Source of the DNA: Hymenochaete sp. R1
Taxonomy: Eukaryota > Basidiomycota > Agaricomycetes > Hymenochaetales > Hymenochaetaceae
DNA: 64,000 nt
Direction of reading: 5' to 3'
NCBI GenBank assembly: GCA_019400425.1
Contig: JAFREE010000031.1
Coordinates: 62,001 to 126,000 of the forward strand
Position numbers and translations under genes: made by a program. Of the stretch, positions 55,849 through 64,000 are shown piece by piece. How positions within the stretch are numbered: position 1 is the first letter of the stretch; each line of letters begins with the position of its first letter. The notes beneath the pieces are model-generated. The model worked only from the letters and a program-made list of their open reading frames with translations, was not told the origin of the DNA and did not search any database.

Positions 55849-56658
55849 GTGGGGCTTTGGCGAATCGAGAATACGCGTATGAGGAGTGAAGTCACTGCGG
55901 ACTGTGGAATGGGACTGATAAAACGATGAACGAAATGTCTACTATTTGACCTGTTTGAACTCGGAACATTCATATAACGCTTTTGCACTTATACTCATAG
56001 TTTCTGCGATGCATGCTGTAAGAATTCATTGCCTAAGTTAATTTCATTTGTATAATATTTGAACGTCTCGATGCATTACTTTTATGGAATATATTTTCGA
56101 TGATTGATCACTCTGGTCTCTTAGCCAGTGAGGATGAGTATCCTAGGTCCGAGTCTACTGTATTGGTTTATTCTGCATTAACTTACCTCATCTCCTTTGT
56201 ATGCCCTAGATTTCATTCAACAGTCCTACTTTTGCTCTTCTTTTTACTTTCGATCACGATAAACGACCGGTTTCGAGCCTCAGTCGGGAAAAAAGATTGA
56301 TTGAGGATAGCTTGGTTCAGGAAAACATCAAGAAAGATTCTTTAAGAAAAGATACAAAAGTAAACCGTGGTAATATGATGAGAAAAGGGAGTGAGTTATG
56401 GTATATTTCCAATAGTACCGAATATGAAGGGAAATGGGACACAGTAGAAGCTTTCCAAAGCAGCAAGTAAAGCAAAAAAAAAGAAGCTTTCGAGGAGAGG
56501 AACCACATATTCCATATTCCGGAAAAAAAAACAATCCATTTGATTCAAACCCAAGCTTGTGGAAATCGGTAATTGAATAAGCAAGTGTTGAAAAGAACAG
56601 TATTGTATTAGCTTGGATGGATGTCGAGCAGGGCAGCGTGGAAATCCATGACCGAATA
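55849..56658. other. Convergent intergenic region
   Basis: This separates the M28 protease gene and the repeat-less NACHT gene, which converge. Minus-strand frames here (for example 56328-56717) overlap the end of the NACHT gene. They include a V-V-Q-L-D-I-R-S stretch that faintly recalls a WD40 blade but is too short to call. AT-rich throughout. Confidence 0.4.
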
Positions 56659-59600
56659 TCAAGCTGCACAACATTGTTCGAGGGTACAGTGGAGGTACAA
56701 TGCGCGAGGATCGGCATTGACTGAGTCGTAAACGGCGCCTAACCGTCTGTTGAGCCGCCCTGCCTCACTTTGGATTTTCTCAGCATACGGATTTTGTACG
56801 CCTTTCGTCAACTGACATAAAGCTAAGAGTCAGCAGCGACAATGATCATAGGGAGTAAAGTGGTCGCACCTGTTCGCCTGCAGCAATCTGACCGAGGATG
56901 AGTTGAGAGTCCTCTAATTTCTCGGTAAGCGCCATAGTCTCCAACCATTTCAATCTCTGCTCTGTACATAGCAAGTCGGCGAGCAGCGTTGGGAACTGTT
57001 CTACGTCGATGTCATAGTCTTTGACTAAGTCGTGTTGATGGGTATCCGCGCTGATATGATCGAACCAGAAACGCGAACCGTAGGAAAGCTCAGGTGCGAT
57101 TGTAACACTGGACGCATCCGTGTGCGTGGTCGAGCTATCCTCTTTGGTTTCTTCCACCACGGAGTTTACGGCGGCCCCGTTTTGGTGGGGAGGATCAGAG
57201 TCAACGGACTGAATATCCTGGGTGTGGTTTGCTATGACTTCAAGACAACCTGCTGCAACGATGGTATTGATTCCTTGTACAAAGAAGCTCTGGCTTCGGA
57301 CTGGATCGGAGACGAACCCCCGGAAAGCCTGGTGTACAAGCCGTACTGTCCACTCCACCGCATCTACGAAGAAGACAGGGGACAGGTCTCCAAGGACGCG
57401 TTTGAATTCTTCGAGCCCCATGGCAGTTCTCGGAGTTGGGGGTAGGAACGTGTAAAGGACGTTTGCTGTCACTTTCCTGAGAGGGTCATCCGCGCGGGCT
57501 GAAATTACGACTGCGAGCGCAACAATCAGCTGAATAATCTTCTTGTCCAATGGCCTGTTACCCGAAGCGGTTTCGAGCACACCGGTGTACCTCTTGTCAA
57601 GTTCGATTTCACATTCTCTGGCTCTCCCGTGTTCGATGACGCCTTTGATAATAGCTTTCTTCTCCTTCTCAAACTTCATCCCCACAACGGCGTCGACGAG
57701 TATGCCGATCCAAACGAATAGCCCCTCTGAAGCGTCCATGATTCTCGCGAAGTTCGCTGCTTCCAGCAGTGAGCTTTTCAGCGAGGAAAGACGGGGTTCG
57801 GTTAAAAGTTTTTGTCGGAGAAAAAAATCGATGTCCTCCGCAGCGTGAGAAAACAGATCGTATTCTTCTGTTAACACCTGCCGCGATAAACCGTTGCGGA
57901 TTGCATGAAGGTCGTGGCTCGTGACGACAAGGAGGAGCCAGGGTGCGAGCTTGACTAACCTCGTAAGAAGGCCTGCAAGCGCCTCGCTTTCTTTGATCTC
58001 ATTCAGACCGTCAATGACGAAAACGACGCTGCGGTTCTTGGAGGAAGAAGCACCTTTGCTAGCCTCGTGAAGAGGGGTTTCAAGGAGGCGGGCAGATAAT
58101 GCGGACAGACTGCCGTTGACGAAGACGTCGAACTGTCTGAGCTCGGCGAGCAGAGCTTCCCTGAAAGCTGAATGTTTTTGAGCGAGGTAGAAGGCGATGG
58201 TTTGAATGAGGCGAATCGGGTTGCTTCGGTCTGGGTCATCTCGTTTGCAAAAGAACGAACCTGCAAGCTGTCCTTTCGTGGCGAGGTCTTTGCACAGTGA
58301 TGCAGCTACGTAGCTCTTCCCGCATCCGGAAACACCGTACATCCAAAAAAGCTGAGATTCTAAAGTATTGTCTTCAACCCAACCACGAATCTTTGAGATC
58401 ACGGGTTTTCTAGTTCCATCGAAGCATAGAGGTTTTCCGTGATGAATGCTATCGGAAGGTGGGAGGAGACGGGATAGAAGCTCGTTAGCATCCCTCGCCT
58501 GGCTTCTCATGTTCAGCTCGTGAAGGTTACGGTGTGTCTCTTGAAGATATATGCGATTTATATTCTTTCGCTCTTCTTCAAGTTTTGTCTGTAGCTCTTT
58601 CGCCCTGTCCTTTCCCGAGGATAAAAAGCCAGATATGACGATTTCTGGGGAAGAAAATTAGCCATGAAGTGGAAGGACGATAACGTAGGTCAACAACACA
58701 CTGGGTTTTGAGCGAGAATAGCTTTGGACGATCTCCAAGGAAGCATCAATGACAAGTTCCGTTAATGTATCGAATACACGTTGGCTGAACGTGGTATTGA
58801 ATATCTTTCTGCCCTCGATCACGCTTTCAAGCTCGTCGAGAAGACCCCCGGTAACATTTTTAAGAGTCTTATGTGTCTCCGGAATATCTTGTAGATTCTT
58901 AAGAGAGATTAACAGTAGGATTAAGCGAGAATGGAAGCACACATACACGTAGAATAGCACGCCCAACTTCGACGACACAAGCAACCACGTCGTTCAGCTT
59001 AAAAGAGAGAAACGGCATTGGTTAATAATAATAAAAGTATCCTTTGAGATAGCGTTACCTCAGATGCGGCTTTTCCAGCTCCTATCAACAGCTTCAAATA
59101 CCCGTTCCCATTCGATATTTTTTCCATGAGATTATCTTGTGAGCCCAATGCGTTCATAGCCTGGTCGAGGCGGAACCTTGCTACGTGGGAAGCCTGTCGA
59201 AATCTGTCAACTACTAATGCAATCCATGATTCTGAGTACTCGTACTGTTCGCCTATCTCCAAGCTTCAGCAGCACGCGAAGGCCGTACTCTGAAAGGTAC
59301 ATTGCTATTAGCCATGCATCAATGCCGGAACTCCAAAAAGTGTACTTGCTTGGTGGTAACGGAAGCTCAAACATTCCAACATGTTCCCGAGGTATTTTAA
59401 GTAGAGATGTAGGTGCAGATCTGTCATTCTGAAGTTTGTCTGAACGGAACACTCGAATGTTGGTCTCGGGACAATTGAGTCTGACGAAGCTATGGAAATG
59501 TTATGGTCAGTTATGAGCGAGCCGCACCAGCGTCTATTTTCATAGCCATACGTTTTACAATCAACCTCCACATGCCTGCCTGCACTCGTCGAAAGTGCAT

Positions 59601-59792
59601 TGAAGGTCTCCTGCGCCCTCGAAGGATGTTCGATGATGATTCTCAATTTCGAACCCTTAAATTTCTCAACGATGATCTGCTCGATCCAAACGAAGCTGAG
59701 GATAAGTTAAGTCAATAAAGACGCTGTCTTCTGTGCTAAATCGAAGGATAATCCCACTTTTCCTTTTCACGCGAATCATGTCGCAAATCCAT
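56659..59792 (-). CDS. NACHT NTPase (NLR-like) without WD40 repeats
   Basis: Fungal NLR-like STAND protein. My model starts M-D-L-R-H-D-S-R-E-K-E and joins over a 62-nt intron to F-V-W-I-E-Q-I-I-V-E-K-F, then R-I-I-I-E-H-P, a region shared with the divergent neighbour. A helical N-terminal domain follows (around 58660-59260: L-N-D-V-V-A-C-V-V, L-L-D-E-L-E-S-V-I). The NACHT domain begins F-D-G-T-R-K-P-V and has Walker A G-V-S-G-C-G-K-S-Y and Walker B V-V-F-V-I-D-G-L-N-E-I. A winged-helix-like segment and linker end near R-L-K-W-L-E-T-M. After the last intron the protein runs only about 50 residues further and stops where the neighbour leads into WD40 repeats. Exons between 59260 and 59650 are not fully resolved. 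Confidence 0.78.
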
Positions 59793-60267
59793 TATCGAGG
59801 ACTGTTAGAAGAATGTGGAAGAAGTGAAAGGAGGAGCTGCTGGGGTGCAGGTGTTGTTATTCGGAGGGTGCGCGTCTAACTTTCCTTCTGAGAAAACAAT
59901 GCGGTGCCAATGCGGTGAACGTGCAGTTCGTTGTTCGTCGTCGGTGAAAAGACGTCGCCGCCATCGTGTCCAAGTGTGATATATGAATCCCTGCTGTGAT
60001 CTGGCGCTTGCATTGGGCCAATCGAAGAAGACTCTCGGACCGTTGACGTGCGCCCAACAACGACACGCCCATCGACTGTCCGCAAAAGGAAAAGTGGAAC
60101 AGACGCGAATTCAACGGGTTCCTAACTTGGCCACTAACCACTACCATCATCATCACGGTTGCGGGACAAATAGGGGCTTATCCTGTTGGCTTTGGCTTTG
60201 TTGCTGTTGCATTTCAATCCGGCTCCCATGAGTCCAGGTGGCTCCGCATTCTCTCCCTCTTACACCC
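59793..60267. promoter_or_regulatory. Shared head-to-head promoter of the NACHT gene pair
   Basis: 475 nt separate the two divergent start codons. C/T-rich and CAT-repeat stretches (about 60140-60165) are present. No TATA box is convincing. Reading frames across it on both strands are unsupported. Confidence 0.5.
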
Positions 60268-63200
60268 ATGTCTGTTGCTCCCGAAAGCTCGAGCCACAAT
60301 GCCCACGAACACCAGCAAGCTCGGTGAGGCCCAGATTTCCCCCCCTTTCATGCCCCATATACTCACTGAGTCATTCTTAGGTTCGTCGAGATCAGACAAA
60401 TAGTACTCGTTAATTACAAGAGGAGGTCGAGTTCACGCTTTAGGGTCACCATTGAACATCAATCAGGCGTGAATATTCGCTCGGAAAGCGCAGTAGCGAT
60501 AGGCTTCGAAGAAAAAATTCGTCTTGACTTGAGAACGTGAGCTACTCTTATTTAAAACGATGCTAGACATGTCTGATTTTGTGGAAGATTCGTGGACGCG
60601 AGACTGATTTCGCCATCAACAATAACAATTGAAAGGATCGGCACGCTGCGAAACTACACCATCTACCGCTCATCTTTAGAGCTACCAGAGGAGAGTGGTG
60701 GAACGTTTGACTTGCCTCTTCCAAAGGGTGCGTATATGACTTGATGTTGGATGTCAATGGCTGAAAACATTTCCAGATTGTGGGATACACACACGTCTTA
60801 TACTCGGTCGTAGATGCTCTGTTCGTTCAATATATCTTTTGTCTACGTGTAATCTCGCGCTTACGATATTCTAGGCGGAGACGATGGTGGTTTCTCGCCT
60901 TGAACAGGACATGGAAGCACTAATTTCGACGGAAAGGCTGAATGATAAGCTCACAATCGGTATTGACAGTCTAAAGACTTTCACGCAACTAGACTGCTTC
61001 GCCATAAATGTACTTTTTCGGAATTTTTAATTCAAGGGTACATGGTTATACTTAATCATTTTATTGTTCAGTTAGGTACCGTAGCGCAAGCCATTTCATC
61101 TGTTGTCCATGCAGCTTTGAAGGTATTGATCTCTAACAATTATCGATTGCACAGCTTTAACACCTCGTTTCTCAGGAGATCAACGACGTTCCTCATATCT
61201 TCATGAGGATACGGAATGCCACAATATCACTCGTAAATGAACTAAGTGGCGTTTACGAAATACGGAATAAAGTCAGGAGCGAAGGAGGTGTGGGGATACT
61301 TGTAGAGACAGGAAGTTTGGTTATCGAAGCATTTCAAATGCTTTCTAAAACTTCGTTCTCTACTGGAAAGGGCGCGTTTCTCAATATGTGATCCTTGCCA
61401 GTCACTTATTTCCTTTCTATTAACAACAGCTATAAAGGTTTCAGATGGAAGATACGAACAACTGGCCGAACTGGAGCGTGGCCTGCTCCGCCACAAAATG
61501 GGCATGACTGGCGTACTTTTAAAGGAGGTGCAAGACATGTCCGCACTGAAGGTCGACGTATCAGAACTCACAGGCGTTAGACGTAAGATGAGTGAAGAGA
61601 TGAAAATCTTCGCCCAACAAAGGTTCGAGAAGTTGGCTCCTCCAGCAGCTAGCTCATATGAGGATAAACCGACCTGCCTCAAGGGTACGCGAAAGCCTGT
61701 TCTGGACAGACTTCGTACCTGGGTGCATGATACATCTTCATCATCAAGGTCGTTCTGGTTGCATGGGGTCGTCGGATGCGGGAAGAGTACTGTTGCAGCT
61801 TCAGTCTGTCGACTTCTCCATGACGAGGAGCTTCTCGCAGGATTTTTTTTCTGTGACAGGGATCGAGACGGGTGTAACGATCCCGTACGTGTTGTCTGGT
61901 CTCTCGCCACCCATCTCGCTCAGGCCAATGGATTCTACAAGATGGCACTTTACGAGGCTCTCATTGAGCCGGATATCTTCGTTAGCTTAGACGTGTCGAC
62001 ACAATCAAGCCGGCTCCTGGAACGACCCCTGAAGGAAATGATCCGAAGCTATTCGGGCTCCACTCGCAGTGTCGTTTTTGTGATCGATGCTTTGGAAGAA
62101 TGTAACGAAAGAAACACGGTTTGTAACTTTCTATCGACGGCCGTTCGTCTCGCACCATGGCTTCAAGTAGTAGTCGCGAGCCATGACATACCAGATATTC
62201 GTATTGGTCTACGCAACATCGATGGGCTTGTAGAGTATGACTTGTTCAAAGATGACACAGAACAAGATGTTCGGATATTCCTACAGCATCGACTCGTTGA
62301 TACAGGACAGTACCCAGGCATTTCCGCTCTCGCAAAAGGCCGATTAATAGACGAGTTCACCGACAAATCTCAAGGTCTTTTCATTTGGGTAAAGGCGATA
62401 GTCGACTTTGTCGATAAAGATGAGACCAAGGACCATGATGCTTTGCAAGTCCTTGAACCTGAAAGCTCACGACAGTTCGAATACCCGCTCGACGACAAAT
62501 TTCGCGTTATCCTCGAGAATGCTTCTGGATTGTCGGAAACTGGACGGGAAATTGTTCGTTCTATCGTCGGGTTTATCGCCGCAACTTCTTCCACAGCTCC
62601 TCTTACCGGTTCTGAACTACATGCATTCTTCCCACCCTCCATGGATATCACTGAAGGCGACGTTGAAGTGGCTATAGGTGACCTGCGACCTTTGTTGACG
62701 CTCAACGAGGACCGGGTCAGCTTCTGTCATGATGCTATCGGAGCTTTTATTTCTGACCCATCACGCTGTGGGAAGTTTCACATGGGTGCATCGAGCATCC
62801 ATGCCGAAATGGCGGCTGGGTGCTTGGAAATCATGGAAAGCGGAGCTCGGAGAGGAAGTGATCGAAAGGACAAAACCCCTGGGCTGACATTCAACATCTG
62901 CAAATTGGAGACATCTCACTTCTCGAATGCCGAAGTGAAAGACCTAGATCGACGCATTTCGGACAACATACCCAATATTCTGCGCTACAGCTGCTTGCAT
63001 TGGATCGATCATTTATTGGGAATGTCAGCCGATCCGGAGCTTGTAAAACCGGTTCATTTTCTTGAGGCGCTGAACAATTTCCTTCGTTCCAGTCGGTCTT
63101 TATATTGGCTAGAAACATTGTCCCTCCTGGGTCAATTGAAAGTTGCGCGAGAGACTCTTGTGAAGTTTGAATCGAGCGAAATGGTACCGTCTTTTTTTCC

Positions 63201-64000
63201 CGTCCCTTATGTTGGCTCGCTAATTATGTTGTTCAACAGCGCTTTTACTGGAACAGTAGTACCACAGAAACAGCGTACGAGCTGCGCCAGTTTTTGGATC
63301 ATTTTTGGACTATCATCTCAAACAGCGCTCCGCACTTATACGCTTCGGCGTTACCATGGCTCTCAGACACATCAAAGCTATGGGATGGGTGGCGTATTGA
63401 ATTTAAGAGAGCTCAAATACTATCCCGGTATATAAAGCAGGAGCCTCCCATTCAACGTGAGGCATTCGTGAATGCAGGGGCTATCGCTATTTCGCCCGAT
63501 GGCGCATACCTCGCAACTGGATCTAAAGGCGGCGCTGTCCAATTGTGGGACATACAATCTGGAGCTGCCGTCGGTAACGCTATGCAAGTCCACAAGGGCG
63601 AAGTCGATGCCCTCGTATTCTCGCTGAATGGAAGGTACCTTGCTTCCGGAACGAGATGGGATAGTCGAATTCATTTATGGGACATAAGCTCCAGGGCTCC
63701 AATTGGCGAACCACTTCGCGGGCATTCAGAAGGCGTGCTTTGCCTTGCTTCGTCACCCAGGGGCGCGTTGCTTCTGTCTGGATCCAAGGATAAATCGATA
63801 CGAATGTGGAATACACTGTCTGGTGCTTGTATTCGGGTTGTTTCTAACCATAAGGGCTGGGTCTACTCGATCGCGTTGTCCCCTGACGCCAACTCCATCG
63901 CGACTGGCAGTGATCTCGGAGTTGTTCATCTTTGGAACGCGAGGACGGGCGAAGGAAAAGGGAGACCCCTGGAAGGTCATAAGAAGGAAATCACGTCGGT
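60268..64000 (+). CDS. NACHT-WD40 NLR-like protein (3' end beyond window)
   Basis: STAND NTPase with the typical fungal NLR layout. Exon 1 (M-S-V-A-P-E-S-S-S-H-N) joins in frame to F-V-E-I-R-Q-I-V-L-V-N-Y and R-F-R-V-T-I-E-H, homologous to the neighbour's start. A helical region (60890-61490) leads to the long NACHT exon from about 61500. This has T-R-K-P-V-L-D-R-L-R-T-W-V, Walker A G-V-V-G-C-G-K-S-T, Walker B V-V-F-V-I-D-A-L-E-E-C, and G-L-F-I-W-V-K-A-I. A phase-0 intron at 63184-63239 links to L-Y-A-S-A-L-P-W and then WD40 blades. Three blades and most of a fourth are visible (V-Q-L-W-D-I, I-H-L-W-D-I, I-R-M-W-N-T, V-H-L-W-N-A) before the edge. Splicing between 60725 and 61080 is the least certain part. 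Confidence 0.85.

Noticed and set aside
1..64000. CRISPR arrays, rRNA, tRNA genes and intact transposons.
   Set aside because: None seen by eye; no spaced direct repeats, no convincing B-box/cloverleaf, no transposase or reverse transcriptase motifs. A tRNA scan would be the decisive check.

Overview
The window is nuclear DNA of a filamentous fungus, most probably an agaricomycete (mushroom-forming basidiomycete). Genes are dense and on both strands. Nearly all are cut by many short introns of about 45-65 nt with GT..AG ends, and some exons are under 30 nt. Intergenic gaps are short, and the families (GUP1, RRN5, CAF120, PFF1-type M28 protease, NACHT/WD40 receptors) are fungal. I rebuilt the gene models by hand-splicing in frame; there is no transcript evidence.

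Layout. 0-10.5 kb: a GUP1-type MBOAT acyltransferase running off the left edge, a CPSF6/CFIm68-like RRM protein, a Ser-rich protein of unknown function (+) and the HOPS subunit VPS39/VAM6. 10.7-18.8 kb: a duplicated block with two near-identical secreted type-B carboxylesterases and their promoters, separated by about 1.3 kb of unexplained sequence. 18.9-31.5 kb: an RRN5-like Pol I factor, a small coiled-coil-tailed protein, the dissolvasome subunit RMI1, a GPI-anchored secreted protein, a peroxisomal-type citrate synthase, a small unassigned gene and the DnaJ splicing protein DNAJC8/Spf31. 31.7-44.4 kb: NOM1/SGD1 (ribosome biogenesis), the eEF1A methyltransferase EFM4, the very large low-complexity CAF120-like protein and COX11. 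45.5-55.9 kb: a Maf-type nucleotide pyrophosphatase, ERV41, a RING protein resembling the SUMO-targeted ligase SLX8, THG1, an acidic unknown protein and a PFF1-like vacuolar M28 protease. 56.6-64 kb: a head-to-head pair of NACHT NTPases (fungal NLR-like proteins). One lacks repeats; the other leads into WD40 repeats and runs off the right edge.

Most of the window is ordinary housekeeping gene content (vesicle traffic, RNA processing, rRNA synthesis, genome stability, mitochondria). The accessory parts are the esterase duplication and the NACHT pair. The most notable single signal is in citrate synthase. Its last 56-nt intron separates a complete enzyme from a C-terminal SKL peroxisome signal, and the intron's 5' end supplies an in-frame TGA, so retention of the intron would make an SKL-less enzyme. 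Other points of interest are the shared N-terminal region of the divergent NLR pair, GT-to-GC splice donor changes in one esterase copy, an 18-nt exon directly before the catalytic serine, and SUMO-interaction-like motifs in RMI1 and the SLX8-like protein.
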